64,000 nucleotides of DNA. It comes from Cenococcum geophilum 1.58. Lineage: Eukaryota; Ascomycota; Dothideomycetes; Gloniales; Gloniaceae. The translations under genes were made by a program, and so were the position numbers. The notes beneath the pieces are model-generated. The model was given only the letters and a program-made list of their open reading frames with translations, had not been told where the DNA came from and did not search any database. Below, piece by piece: positions 13,237 to 26,529 of this stretch (its first letter is position 1; each line of letters opens with the position of its first letter). The stretch covers positions 5,866,130 through 5,930,129 of the forward strand of contig KV748177.1 in assembly GCA_001692895.1 (NCBI GenBank), written 5' to 3'.

Positions 13237-13607
13237 TATTACAGGACACCCCCGTGACACCTTACACACGTTTACCTGTTTTTACCGACTTAACAATTAG
13301 AGACTAATAGCGAAATAGCAATTTAACGGCAATCTAATGGCAATCTAACGGCAATTTACGGCATTCTGCTATATTCTGCCAAGTTCTACTAAATTCTGCT
13401 AAGTTTTGCTAGGACTATAACCTAAACCCTATTCTGCCCTATATATATATTAACTAAGCAACTAAGTTAATAATATATGCCCTTTCTTCCCGTTTTCCTA
13501 CCTTCTTTCCTTATATAATGTCTTAATCTTATTACACAGTTCATATATATAGCTCAATAATATCTACTTTACTATATATTATTATCGCTTATACTTACTC
13601 TGTAATA
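13237..13607 (+). repeat. 5' LTR of gypsy-1
   Basis: The 371-bp repeat starts TATTACAGGACACC and ends GTAATA, i.e. TG...CA ends altered by RIP. It contains three short 'gcaatctaa' units and two 'attctgc' units. It is repeated at 19300-19666. Confidence 0.85.
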
Positions 13608-16600
13608 CTATATTATATTAAACCTATACCCTATACCGCTCTAATTAGCATATAGAACAACCTAGAAGCCCCTATATCTATAAAGGACCTATATACTATA
13701 TTTACCAAATAAATGGAGACCTTGTAATAAGCTTTTATCAACACCCTCGCCCGTTAAAAAGCCCGATATTATAAGTTAATTAAATCTCTAAAAAAAGAAA
13801 TTAAAGAGATTCGCTAAAACCCACCGTCTATCCTACCGTTACGCCTACTTACCGCTACCGGTATTAACCTATAAATACTAGGTAGAGAGAATGTGTCTAA
13901 AATTAGCTTTTTAACCTTAAATTTGCCGACTAGTGCCCCTAGAAAGAAGTTAACTAAATATCTTCCTAATCCTCCCGCCTATTTAGGTAAAAGGAGTAAA
14001 TTACGCTTTTTTTTAATTAACTTAAGAACAAGCTAAACGGTAATATTAATCGCTACTTAACTCCTAATAGCTAGTTGCGTTATGCTATAAGCCGCCTAAT
14101 AAAAGATGCCATAGAAACTATATACCTATTTTAGCCGAGCACTATAAAAGAACTAGTTACTATACTAGAAGTATCTTATAGTAACCCTAACTAAATTACT
14201 ATAGTATAAAGAAAACTAAATAAGATAACACAAAGCTCTAAGAGCTTTTTATTATACTTTTCTAAATTCTATTACTATACTAAAGAGATTAGATAGAATA
14301 AACCCGCCTTAATTAATCGCTTAGTGGAGTTACTAAATCCTAACCTAAAGGCTTCCCTTATAGGAGTTAAGCTGCTAGATACCTTTACTACCTACGCTAA
14401 TGTTATTAATGGCTTATATAACAATATATTACGCCTTACCCTAAAATATATACCTTAATACTTTACCCCTTAGCCGCCTAGGACTTATAAGGACCTAAAT
14501 ACTATAGATATTAACACTAAAACCCTCTTTTACGCCCTAAAATGGTCTACTAAATATAAATAACGTATTAAATATGGCCTTTGTTTTAAGTGTAGAAGTA
14601 ACGCTTATATCTTAAGCTACTACTCTATCCTGCTGCCCTAAATATATATACAGATAACCGGTATAGGCGGTGTCCCGTTATCCTAATTATATAAATAGAC
14701 GACTAATATAAGCAACTAATTGCCTTAACTAAGCCCTATTTACTAACCCTAATCATTATCCGGCTCTAATACGTTATTTAATAAGCACTACTTATAAGGA
14801 CGAAGCTACGACTAACGCGCTATAAGAACCCCACCTTAATTGTCTTTAAAAGGAAGGTCCTAAAGCTAAGTAGCTCTCCGGGACAGCTTTGCCTTAGGAT
14901 CTTATTAAATGCTTTAGATGTCACAAACTCTAATTCTTAGGATCGTAGTATAACTATTAACTGTCGTCTTTAGTAGAATAATTAATAGGCTAATACTTAA
15001 GTCTTAATTAATACAAGAGCTAGTGGTATAGGATTTATTAATAAGATCTTTATATAAGATAATAGTTTTACCCTAACCCCCCTTAACTAGCATATTAACG
15101 TATTTAGATTTAATAGCAGACGCACGGTCTTAGGCCGAATTACCTACGTAGTATACTTAAGACTCTAATACCTAAACTATAAAGAACTAATTAGGCTTTT
15201 CGTTACCACCCTAGGTTACCTAGTAATCCTTAGACAACCCTAAATAAAGCTATATAAGGTAACTATTAATTAAAACAACCTTAAGCTTCTATTTACCGTC
15301 TCCTATTATAAGCAGAAGTACCTTATAACTTACTACTTAGACCCTAAACTAAAATCTAGGAAATCCACTAAGATCTACTAGCCTAAGATTTCCACTAATG
15401 TCTACCCTACACCTAAGGAATCCACCAAATTTCACTAATATAGGAATTTTACCAAATTCTATTAATATAAGAATTCTACCGACATTTACTAAAGATCTAA
15501 AAATTCTACTAAATTCTATAAGTTATTACTAAGCACTATATCGCCCTAAATTAAGCAGAAGCTTAAATTTAGTATATAAAACTACCAGAGGAACTAGTAT
15601 CCTATAATAAAGAGAATACCTAAAGAACCTAAACCTAAATCTAATACTAACTCCGTATTTAATACTAAACCTAAAGCTAAATAAGAATCTATATAAGAAA
15701 CTATGGACAACCTAAGCGAACTCAATACTCTGGACATCTATATAATTGGAGCTACCCCACTAGCGCGACTTACTAAGAAACCTAAATATACAATCTTTGC
15801 TATCACTATAGCTGATATTAAAAAAGCCTTAATACTAAAGAAACATACTAACCCTGCCACAAAGGTACTAGTAGAGTATTATTACCGCTTAGATGCATTC
15901 TTATAAAAGGAAGTTAATAAGTTACCGGAATACCAACTATATAACTATAAGATTATACTTAAAGAAGGAAAGCAGCCTAGATTTGGACACCTATATAGGA
16001 TATCCTAAAATAAACTCTAAGTGGTATAAAAGTATTTAGACGAGAACCTAAGTAAGGGATTTATTAGAGTAAGCTCGTCACCTATAGCCGCACTAGTAAT
16101 CTTCGTTAAGAAACCCAGTAGTAGTCTGCGCTTCTATATAGACTACTAAGCCCTTAACGCCGTTACCGTTAAGAACTAATATCTAATCCCGTTAATATAA
16201 AAGACGCTAAACTAACTAAGTAAGGCTCGCTACTATACAAAGCTTAATATTATCTTTGCATTTAACCGTCTCCGTATAGTAAAAGGAGATAAATGGCTTA
16301 CTGCATTTCGTACTCAGTATGGATTATTTAAATACTTAGTAACGCTATTTGGCCTTACAAATGCCCTAAGCTCGTTTTAACATTATATAAATAATACCCT
16401 GCGTCTCTACCTGGACATCTTTTATACTACTTGTATTAATAACATCCTAATATATAGTAATAACCTAACCGAATATCGGAAATACGTTAATCTTATCCTA
16501 TAAGCCTTATACAGAGCTAGTTTATAATTAGATATAGATAAATATAAGTTTTATAAAACAGAAGTCCTATACCTTAGACTCCTTATTTTTATAAACGGCA

Positions 16601-18749
16601 TATAAATAGACCTAAAGAAAGTTGAAGTAATTATAAACTAGTAAGAACCTGAGAACGTTAAGGACGTAAAAGCCTTTATAGGATTTACTAATTTCTACTA
16701 ATAGTTTATTAATAACTTCTCCGCTTTAGTTTTACCCCTTATAGCTTTAACTTAAAAGGATAAAGCCTTTATCTTTAACAAGGAATATAAAAAGGCCTTT
16801 ACCTATCTAAAGGTTATGTTTACTATTACGCTAGTGCTCTAATACTTTAACCTAAACTAAATAAGTGTTATAAAAGCCGACTTATTCAACTATATTACTA
16901 GAGGTATCCTATCTTAATATAATAAGGATAGAGTATTATACCCTATAGTATACTTCTTAAAACGACTAAACCTAGCTAAATATAACTACAAGATCTATGA
17001 TAAGGAGTTATTAGCTATTATTAGCTATTTTAAATAATAGTAACCTAAACTAGAAGGCGCTAAATTCCTAATTAAGGTCCTTAGCAACTATAAAAACCTA
17101 TAGTACTTTATAACTATAAAACAGCTAAGCCACTGTTAGGCACGCTAGTTAAAATACCTATCCTATTTTTAATTCTTAATTATATACCACCTAGGCGTTA
17201 AAAGCTAGAAGCCTAATACCCTAACCTAACGTTTATAAGACGCGCTAGTACTAGAAGAAGCGTGCTCTTACTAAAATTAGACCTTACTTCGCCTTAAACT
17301 ATTTAACCCTCCTACTAAAAATATTATAGTATACGTCCTTAAAATAACTAATTAATTAATTAAATAGATTATAACTAATAAATACCTAAATAATAAGTTT
17401 ATTTAAGAGACGCTTAAGCTAATATAAAAGGGCATTAGACGCTCTAAAAGGATTTCTCCAAGTAAATGTAAAGCCTATAGGAACCGCTTATACTACTAAA
17501 ATTACCTAGTTATACCTAACCACAATAAACTTAAGCTTAAGCTCCTTAAACATATATATAACCTACTAGTAGCCGGCTACCTAGGTTAAGGAAAAACCCT
17601 AAAGCTACTCTAACGGGAGTATTACTGGCTAAATATATATAATATAATATAAAGATACGTCTCTAGCTGCTATATCTGCCGATAAGCTAAAGCTTCGTAT
17701 AAAACGTATAACGGCCTATTAAAGCCACTACCTGTTCCGGACCGATGATAAAAAAATATCTTAATTAACTTTATTATTAACCTCTCTATAAGTAAGGGTT
17801 ATATAAATATTATAGTAGTTATAAACTAACTATCTAAGATAAGGCACTTGATCGCCTACCTTAATATATTAACGCCTGCCGTTACCTAACTATTCCTAGA
17901 TTATATATAGAAACTCTACGGACTCCCTAAAACGATTATCTCTAATAAAGGCAGCTAGTTTGTCTCTATATTCTAGAAAGAACTAACCACCTAACTCCGC
18001 ATTAAAGTACTACTATTTACTATATATTACCCGGAAACGGACGGTTAAATAGAGCGTGTAAACGCTATAATAGAATAGTATATCCAGATATACACGTTAT
18101 ACTTATAAGATAACTAGATTAACTAGCTTATATTCGCTAAATTTACTATAAATAATTCCGTTTTAGAAACTATAAAGGTCTCCCTATTCCTAGCTAACTA
18201 TAGCTAGTATTTATAAATGGGGTTTAAACCCTTTAGTAACGTCCCTTACCCCGCTTATTACGCCTTATAAGTTATAAAAGTAAATAAATTCATAAAAAAG
18301 ATAGAGAAACTATAATAGTTTCTTACTAATAAAATAATATAGGCTTAATCTATTTATAAAGCCGTAGCGAATAAGAAATAAACCCTAGTACCGGCCTATT
18401 AAATTAGTAACTTTATCTAGCTAGATATAAGAAATTTAAATATAAAATAACATACTAAGAAACTTAATTAGAAAAACGCTGACCCTTATAAAGTTAAGAA
18501 GGTTATTTTCTCCCACGCCTACTAATTAAAGCTCCCTAATACGGTTAAAATCCACCCTATATTTTATACATTAGTCCTCTACCCTACTACTTTTATATTA
18601 AATGCCCTGCTTAAACAGATATAAGACCCTCCCCTATTAGTTAAAGTGGATAGTAAAAACAAGTACTTTATTAAAAGAATTAATAATATTAAGTATAATA
18701 AACGGAAACGCTAATATATATATCTTATAAAATGGAGAGGCTTTCGTTA

Positions 18750-19163
18750 GGAAAAAATTTAGCAGCATTTTGCCAGCATTTTTAGCATTTTGCAGCATTT
18801 CGTAGCATTTAAAACAGACCATACGCATTAAGCAGCATCTAGGCAGCTATATATATATATTATATATAAAAAATTAATTTTTATAAATTACTTATAAATT
18901 ACGTAAGTTATTTTACTTCTAAAAAAAGTTTAAATTTTTTTAAATTTTTTTAAAAAGTAAAATAACTTATGTAATTTATAAGTAATTTATAAAAAAAATT
19001 ATATAATATACTATATCTAATTATCTATCTAAAAATAATTTTTTTATATATAATATATATATATAGCTGCCTAGATGCTGCTTAATGCGTATAGTCTGTT
19101 TTAAATGCTGCGAAATGCTGCGAAATGCTAAAAATGCTGGTAAAATGCTGCTAAATTTTTTCC
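18750..19163. mobile_element. MITE-1: 414-bp foldback element with TA target duplication
   Basis: The whole element is nearly palindromic. It starts GGAAAAAATTTAGCAGC and ends with the reverse complement, with TA on both sides (18748-18749 and 19164-19165). The outer arms (about 18750-18860 and 19050-19163) contain repeated 'agcattt' units. The centre contains a second A/T-rich palindrome around 18935. It has no coding capacity. The TA duplication and long TIRs fit a non-autonomous Tc1/mariner-pogo type element, but no autonomous partner with this TIR is in the window. It interrupts the chromodomain region of gypsy-1, which resumes directly after it, so it is younger than gypsy-1. Its arms still pair almost perfectly. 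Confidence 0.85.
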
Positions 19164-19299
19164 TAATGTTACTAAGTCCTTATAGGAACCTATTAACTTT
19201 ATAGGACTTATATAAGCCGTAAAAGATTTTTACAAACTCTATTTAGAACTACTATAGCCCTATTTTACAGAAGCTTAAGTTTAAAGGGGGGGTACTATT

Positions 19300-19666
19300 A
19301 TAGAATACCCCCGTAATACCTTGTATATATCTACCTATTTTTACTAACTTAACAATTAGAGACTAACCGTAAAATAGCAATTTAATAGCAATCTAATGGC
19401 AATCTAATGGCAATCTACGGCATTCTGCTATATTCTGCGAAGTTTTACCAAATTTTATTAAGTTCTACTAGGACTATAACCTAAACCCTATTCTGCCCCA
19501 TATACGTATTAACTAAGTAACTAAGTTAATAATATATACCCTTTCTTCCTGTTTTCCTACCTTCTTTCCTTACGTAACGTTTTAATCTTATTATATAGTT
19601 TATGTATATAGCTTAATAATATCTACTTTGCTATATATTATCGTCGCTTATACTTACTCCGTAATA
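19300..19666 (+). repeat. 3' LTR of gypsy-1
   Basis: It is the same repeat as 13237-13607, differing mainly by transitions. It is preceded by a G-rich run ('aaaggggggg') that looks like a polypurine tract and followed by AGAAC, the target duplication. Confidence 0.85.
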
Positions 19667-22194
19667 AGAACTTTATTATAGACATAACGCCTAGTATTTA
19701 GATAATTAGGTTTATAAGATAGATAACTTCTTTAAAATGCTGATAATATAAGATAATACTAGAGAGCGTATACGCTAAATTATTGGTAAGATTACAAACT
19801 AATCGCTAAAGTAGATTGCGCTTAATTAACTTAATAAAGAGTAAATTATCATATGGCTATAGCTATAAACCTTTCTAAAGGGTTAGACCTAAGATCCGTA
19901 TATTATATAATATAATAACGTAAAATAATTCTAAAATAGTATATAGCTAAACCGTTAAGATTTTTATTAGTTTATAAACTTTATAGAAACTTGTGCTTAA
20001 TAGATAAATTTAAAGCCCTTTAAGGATAAGGACGGCAGCGTTTACGAGAAGGAAAAAATTAGATTTATTTAGGCTAAAATTAAGCTAGTAATTTGTAATA
20101 AAATAAAGCGCGTAGAAGCTTTACCGCGGATTACTGTATATACGGATTGTAAACAAGTAGTTCTAAATACTAAGGACGTGGTAAGGAACTAGACCTCTTC
20201 TAGTAGGAAGTTAGGGGGTAACTAAAAGCGTAGGTATTTTAATAGTAATATAGGGTAGACCTAAGCTTTAAAGAAGCCGTTTTTAGGGAGAGGTCTTTAG
20301 AAGGGTTAAAGTTAGAAGCCTTAAGTAATAGGAAAGACTTTTAAGACTAACCTAATACCCGTCTAATACCCTTATAGGAACACTCTAAGAAGCTAAAAGG
20401 AAATTTCCCTAAAGGCAAATCTTATTAGAAGAACAAGTTAGGCGATAATTATACTAATAATCTAAAAAAAGAAAAGCCCTAGTTACGGACGTCTCCTAAC
20501 TATAACTAGGGCAAGATATAGAAGGGAAGACCCTCTATATTACTATTAAGCTAGAAATAATACTCCCTATAGGTAAAACGCGTTAGTTCTAAGCACTATA
20601 TAATAGTAGCGCTAAAATTAATCTTATATAATATAATTTGGTAAAGAAGTATAAACTTATCCTATTGCTAAAGTGGCGGAAACCTATTATAGGCTTCCTA
20701 GATAAGTATTAGATTAAACTATATAGTGCCTATAAGCTTATAGTGTTAGTAGCCGATATATATAACCGTACTAAGGTAGTTAGCCCGTAACCCTTTTAGG
20801 CGGCTAACTTTATAGCTTATATCTTTATTCTTAGATACCTTTAGCTTATAAAAGTAAATCTTAAGATACGCTTTAAGATAGGAGCCTTTAAATAGTAGAA
20901 TAATAAAAAATCGGAAGGGCGTATATTACTAATAAGCTTAAAAGATATTCTAAAGGATATAGCTTTAGACAAAATAATATATACTTTATACCTAAAAGAG
21001 TATTAAATCTAACCTCTATTTTATAGTAAGATAGATATAAAGCCTAGTATAGGCAATAACCCCTTTATAATAAAGACCCTATAGGGAATAGCCGGATAGG
21101 TTATAGAGATGTTATAGGGAGGCGGCGATCTTAAAGATTTTATAAGATACTTTAACTATTATAGGTTACTCTGGCTTAAGTAATACGCAAAGAGTATACT
21201 ACGGCACCTTAAACGCTACGTTAAAGAATTTCCTACCCTCTATTGGCTACTATATAAAACGGTATAACGTATAGTAGCAACTATATATAAGTAACCACTA
21301 TAGCGCGCAACGCTGCCTATAAGCATTTTAAAGAAGCTCTAAGATCTACCTAATAATAATATAAAGGATAAACGCAACCCTAATTTATTAAATATTTTAT
21401 TAGGCCTAAGGGACTTACTAAAGGTATTTTTAGGTAGGAGAGCTAAAGTCCTACCGTAGAACTTGGAGTATAATTATATAATTAATCTAGAAAAAGGTAA
21501 ATAGCTACTAAATAATTTTATTTATAACCTCTCTTATAAAGAGCTTAAGATCCTATAAGAGTACCTTAATAGTTTACTAAAAATGGGGTATATTTAACCT
21601 AGTAAGTTACTAGTAGGCGTACTAATTCTTTTTATTTTAAAACTAAATAGAACTATAAGGCTATGTATAAACTATCGCGGCCTTAATAAGATTATAATTA
21701 AGAACTGTTACTTATAACTACTAGTTAGTAAAATACTAAATTAACTATTTAGGGCGAAGATTTTTATAAAGCTAGATTTATAAAATACTTATTATAGGCT
21801 CCGTATTAAAAAAGGGGATAAGTAAAAGACCGCTTTTAATACTTAATACGGCCACTTTAAGTATTTAGAAATGCCTTTTAGGCTAGCCAATATGTCTATA
21901 AAATTCCAATTGTATATTTATAGAGCCTTAAGGGGACTATTTAACCGTATATATATTATCTATTTAGATAATATCCTAATCTACTTAAAAATTAAAAATT
22001 AGTATAAGTAATATATCCGTAAAGTACTAGAACGTTTAGATAATTAGGGCCTCTACGCTAAGGCGTTAAAGTATATCTTTAATACTAAGTAGATTAAGTT
22101 TCTAGGTTATATTATAATACCTATAGGCGTAGTTATAGAACTAGTACGGGTATAGATATCTAAGAATGGCCAGAGCTAGAGAGTTATTAGGATA

Positions 22195-22515
22195 TTTAAG
22201 TATTTTTAGGCTTTGCTAATTTCTATAGATACTTTATTTATAACTAATTTATTAGCATTTTATTGGGGTACTAAGATCCTAGAGGCCTCCTAATAGGATT
22301 TTAATTGTCCTAAAGGTCCTAGAGGTCCTAATAGGCTCCTAGTAGGCTCCTAGTAGGATTTTTGATTTTCGTAATTATCCTATAAGGGTCCTGTTAGGGT
22401 CCTATTAGGGCCCTAATAAAAAACTAGTATTTCCTAATTGTCCTAATAGGCTTTTAATAGGAAATTAGTATTTCCTAATCGTCCTATTAGGTTCCTGGCA
22501 GGATACCCCCTAAGC
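22195..22515. repeat. CCTAATAGG-type short repeat block
   Basis: The block is built from variants of CCTA(A/G)TAGG and TCCTA(A/G)NGG, each itself nearly palindromic, interspersed with 'ttttaatagg'-like pieces. It begins where gypsy-2 similarity ends. The units do not keep a fixed period, so this looks like a degenerate simple-repeat tract. A C-rich run follows at 22517-22533. Confidence 0.65.
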
Positions 22516-22533
22516 GACACCCCTCCCCCCCCC

Positions 22534-22640
22534 CCTAAAGCGACACCTCTACCTGTAACCGACTACCTATAGTGGGCATACGTACTAAACCGCCAACGCC
22601 CAAAATCCGAAAATTTCAGAACATCAAATTCTTAGTCTTA
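22534..22640. other. short unique stretch
   Basis: This stretch of about 100 bases retains CpA/TpG steps and looks little touched by RIP. No motif, repeat copy or coding similarity was recognised. Confidence 0.3.
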
Positions 22641-22870
22641 ATCTTGCAAAAGCTCTACCTGAAGCTCTATACAAAGCTCTACTTAAAGCTTTATACGGAG
22701 CTCTAAAGCTCTTTTAATATACAGTATTAATATACTAGGAAGTCTCTGAGAACGCTCGCACGAACGCCTGTACGAACGCTTGTCTTTACGAGCATCTCTA
22801 CGAGCGCCTCTACGAACGCCTCTACGAACGCCTTTGTGGTCGTCTCTACGAACACCTTAATAAACAGACG
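22641..22870. repeat. 12-bp minisatellite (CTCTACGAACGC type)
   Basis: Tandem units of about 12 bp: 'agctctacctga / agctctatacaa / agctctacttaa' at the left, then 'ctctacgaacgc' units at about 22745-22860. The two versions share the CTCTA core, as does the 15-bp array that follows, so the two arrays probably have a common origin. Confidence 0.75.
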
Positions 22871-22889
22871 CCTGCACAAAGCTCTATAA

Positions 22890-23549
22890 AAGGGGGCTTA
22901 AGGGAGGCTCTGCGTACGAAGGCTCTGCGTACAAAGGCTCTGTATATAGAGGTACTGCATAACGCTCTGTATTAAAGACTCTGCGTACGAAGGCTTTGCG
23001 TATGGAGCCTCTACGTACGGAGGCCCTGCACGGCGCTCTGCGCGATGCTCTGCATCGAAGACTCTGCATCGGAGACTCTGCGTACGAAGGCTCTACGTAT
23101 GGAGGCTCTACGTACGGAAGCTCTGTACGACGCTCTACACGACGCTCTGCATCGAAGACTCTGCGTGCGAAGGCTCTGCGTATGGAAGCTCTACCTACGG
23201 AGACTCTGCACGACGCTCTGCACGACACTCTACATATAAAGACTCTGCATACGGAGGCTCCGCGTACGTAGCTTCGTACAGAGCCTCTATATACAGAGCC
23301 TCCGTATGCCGAGCCTCCGTACGCAGAGTCCCTATACGTAGAACCGTTGTATACAGAGCCTTTGTATGCAGAGCCTCTATACGCAGAGCCTCCATATGCA
23401 GAGCCTCTATATGCAGAGCCTCCATACGCAGAGCTTCCATACGCAGAGCCTCCATACGCAGAGTCTTATACGCAGAGTCTCCAAACGCAGAGCCTCCGTA
23501 CGCAGAGTCTTCGATGCAGAGCGTTGTGCAGAGCATCGTGCAGAGTATC
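22890..23549. repeat. 15-bp minisatellite, inverting near 23275
   Basis: Tandem 15-bp units of the type GGCTCTGCGTACGAA run to about 23270. From there the same unit runs in reverse orientation (GTACGCAGAGCCTCC) to 23549, so the two halves form a large imperfect inverted repeat. Because 15 is a multiple of three, repeats such as MEALRTEAL and YAEPLYAEP stay open in several frames on both strands; these are not genes. CpG and CpA are better kept than in the neighbourhood. Copia-B inserted at 23549, and the array continues at 31484. Confidence 0.9.
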
Positions 23550-23797
23550 TGTCGATCGGTAGTCCGTGCACCAATTGTAAGAAAAGAATGATGACTCTGT
23601 CTATTGAATGGTGGCTCTAGAGCCTCTATATATACATAGGAAAGGTGTAGGAAATGAGAACGAGAAGGGGGTAGGGTGGTGGCAATGGAAACAAGGGGTA
23701 GGTGACCGAGTTAATGACCGAGTCAATGACTGAGTTAATGACTAAGTTAATGGGAGGTTGCTGAGTCGGTAATAAGATAACCTAATTTAGGTCGACA
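23550..23797 (-). repeat. 3' LTR of copia-B
   Basis: The 248-bp repeat reads TGTCGATCGG...GGTCGACA on the plus strand. It contains a small tandem block of 'gaccgagttaat' units near 23703-23755, of which the other LTR has fewer units. It is flanked by GTATC on the outer side. Confidence 0.87.
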
Positions 23798-26099
23798 TAC
23801 CCCCCCAGCTAATTAACTGGTAGGTGATTAGCTAGATATACCTAAATAGGAAATATCTATGGTGTTGAACTAAATAGAAACCATCTAAAAGCAAGAACTT
23901 GATAAGGAAATTGTGCAAATAGGTTAAATAGTATAGTCAAATCTGACTACAATAGGGTCTTAATATTAATCAGATTCAGTTGTTATATGAAGCTTTCGTG
24001 CTTCTGCCTTAGTAGGGCCTTTGTGAGACCGTTAGCCGTTATATTAGTAGTAGGGACCCACTTAATTACAATTAAGCCCTTTTGAACTTCTTGGCGAAGC
24101 TAATGCTAGTAGATATTTATATGACGAAGCTTTATGTTTAATTGGGGTCCGTTCTTAGTAAGCAGTTAAATTATCTATAGGTTATCGCAGCCAATTATAT
24201 GCTCCTTATTTGTGTAGAGTCATATAGCTTAAAAGAAGCGCTACTACTAAATTAATTCGGTAGCTGCATTTAATAGAGCCTTAAGCTCAGCTTTAGTACT
24301 TAATGTTATAACTATCTTCTGCTTAGTGGAGCGCTAGTTAATTACTTCCCTAAATAGTAAAAATATAAAGCCTTTAGTGCTCTTTTAACTAATAGGATTA
24401 TTGCCAAATACAGCGTTGCTTATATAGACGACGATCTAACTTCTAATATTCCTATTTAAGTATTCAATTGCTAGGGTTCTCGTTTAATAGAGGTATGCAA
24501 TTACTTAATTAACTACGGCTTTATATAGGGGCAACGGATTACAAAGGAATTCTGCGAGCTTGCTTAAGGCTTAAGTGACGTTAGGTTGTATAATGTAGGT
24601 GGCGTAGAGTAGTAAGCTGACCTTCCTCTAATATATATAGACCTGCTGCTTAGAGGCCTGCTTTAGATTAGGCAAGAGATTGTCCGTACTTATTAGCGTA
24701 TATACTAGACGATAATCTTTTAAATAGAAGGTGCTGGCGATCTTATTAATATCGGAATCTTAATAGAGCTAAAGCTTCTATTAAGGTTAATTATGGAGGA
24801 TTCTAATTCCTAAGAACTAGGTTAGTTCTCCTAGGTTCTTAATCTTATACTTCTTTGTTAGCTCTTCCTTAAAGAGTTAAAGCTTTAGTAGGTCTTCTGT
24901 GCGGTAGGCTACTATAATATCGTTAACGTAAAAGAATATAATTAGTCAATCGTTGTAAAATAGGCATAATTCTTTATTAACTACCGTTAGACCTAGGGTT
25001 ATTAAGGTAGTTAAGAACTTATTAAGCTAAAGCAGTAGTAATTGTTAGAGGCCGTATAAAGATCTTTAATGGAGCAGATATCTACCCTTCTGTTAAAAGC
25101 TATCTAGAAACTTAATATAAACTATCTTATTAATAAGGCTGTTCGCGAAGGCGTTAGCTATATTATACTGCCAAGTCTCTAGATTATATGCAGCGACAAT
25201 TGCCATTATAGCCCTAAATATTTTTGCTGCAAGGGTTGCTATATATGTGTCCTTTTTGCTAAGTTATTATAAGTTACCTCATATATAAAGACGGGCTTTA
25301 AATTTAACTAGATATCTATTAGTGTTAAACTTATAAGTAAATACCCAGGTAACAGGTAAGACGTTAAGCGACACTATCCGTTTAACGGTCTTAAATATCC
25401 CTCACTGCTTAAGATTACTAAATTCCTTATTAGCAGCTTCCGCAAAGCCATCTTTATACGGGTGAGCTTAAAGCTCCTTTTAGCTTTAAGGTAGTAATGG
25501 AAGCTTATTACGGTGTAATCGCTTCTAGTAATATTTAATTCTAGTAGTAAAAGCTCTATAAAAGGCAGGAAGGGTATCTAATTGCTTAATATCTATAAGG
25601 TAAGCTTCTTAACGTATTAAGGGCTTCTTAGTTCTTCTACTTATTATAATATTAATATCGCCTATATCGCCGTAGATCTCCTATTTTAGATAGGCTTATT
25701 CTCTAGGAACGAGTCTAAATTTGGGTTTTTGCTTAATTAAGGCACTTAACGGCTCTATATTAGTAGTATTTAATTAAGGCTCTAGCATCTTAGCTAGGGT
25801 AGGGAGGCCTAGTGTAGAGTTGTCCTTAGAGGCTTATAGGCTGATTACGTTATTATCTTAATCTGTTGCTTAATCTTAATTTTTATTAGAATCTACTTAT
25901 TAACTTCTACTAATATTTACCTCGTCCTCCTTATCTAACGTCTTATCTAACGTCTTATTAAGCTCTTCCTAAAGCGTCCTATTGATATTTAATACATTAA
26001 TTACCTCTAAAATTTAATCCGCGCGTTTTTAGAGCAGATTCGCAAGATCTGGCTAACTGTTGTTATAGAGCAATTGCTTATTAAATGTTACGTCTCTTA

Positions 26100-26529
26100 A
26101 CGTAATCTATAAGCCAGTGGTACTAACAAGCGAGTAGTATTACTCTAAAAACTTACCAAAAACCTCAAAAATTGTTCTTTTAATATCTTAACAACGGCTT
26201 AATAATAAATAAATAAAATTTAAAATTAGACTCTTTTACCTATTTTAAGACCTCTATTGAAGTTTTAAAGTAATTAGTTTAGCTATTATTAGTGTATTAA
26301 GATTTAGCTTTTAAATTTAAGCCTAAATATTATATCTTAAGGATTACTTATTAAATTACTTTAAAACTTTAATAGAGGTCTTAAAATAGGTAAAAGAGTC
26401 TAATTTTAAATTTTATTTATTTATTATTAAGCCGTTGTTAAGATATTAAAAGAACAATTTTTGGGGTTTTTGGTAAGTTTTTAGAGTAGTACTACTCGCT
26501 TGTTAGTACCACTGGCTTATAGATTACGT
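26100..26529. mobile_element. MITE-2: 430-bp foldback element with TA target duplication
   Basis: The terminal inverted repeats are about 175 bp (about 26100-26275 and 26352-26529) and almost perfectly complementary. They begin ACGTAATCTATAAGCC and are flanked by TA at 26098-26099 and 26530-26531. The roughly 75-bp centre is unique and A/T rich. No coding capacity. The TA duplication suggests a Tc1/mariner-type non-autonomous element, unrelated in TIR sequence to MITE-1 or to the Fot1 element here. It lies inside copia-B near the integrase/RT boundary. The near-perfect arms suggest a recent insertion, or that RIP hit both arms symmetrically. Confidence 0.87.

Larger units (their letters stand above)
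13237..19666 (+). mobile_element. gypsy-1: chromodomain Ty3/gypsy fossil
   Basis: A full-length element with LTRs at 13237-13607 and 19300-19666. Internal order is that of a chromovirus: gag about 13640-14650 with a zinc-knuckle region near 14575-14625, protease near 15010, reverse transcriptase about 16080-16650, RNase H about 16850-17050, integrase about 17550-18200, and a chromodomain near 18640-19240 split by a MITE. Target duplication: AAAAC before and AGAAC after, one RIP-type difference. It is very heavily RIP-mutated (dozens of breaks). It sits inside gypsy-2 and is therefore younger. A truncated LTR copy lies at 10283-10608. Confidence 0.87.
12065..22190 (+). mobile_element. gypsy-2: Ty3/gypsy fossil, 3' end missing, split by gypsy-1
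   Basis: The 5' LTR lies at 12065-12277. Internal sequence without clear motifs (presumed gag) runs to 13236 and continues at 19667 after the gypsy-1 insertion; AAAAC and AGAAC on the two sides are the same target duplication with one RIP change. Beyond the insertion follow more gag-like sequence, a protease region near 20560-20720 and a gypsy reverse transcriptase at about 21590-22130 with its active-site box near 21960. Similarity is lost around 22190, so RNase H, integrase and 3' LTR are absent. It is heavily RIP-mutated with dozens of breaks and is older than gypsy-1. The link between the LTR and the RT part is inferred from continuity across gypsy-1. Confidence 0.7.

Noticed and set aside
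18850-19060. A/T palindrome considered as a replication origin or centromere-like core
   Set aside because: It is the centre of MITE-1, explained by the element's foldback structure and TA duplication.
22517-22533. C run considered as a telomere-like or G-quadruplex site
   Set aside because: It is a single homopolymer run with no repeated TTAGGG/CCCTAA units. It could also be length-miscalled.
22884-23620. Overlapping open frames on both strands with MEALRTEAL / YAEPLYAEP repeats
   Set aside because: They are a by-product of the 15-bp tandem repeat, open in several frames and both strands at once. No start context or non-repeat domain is present.
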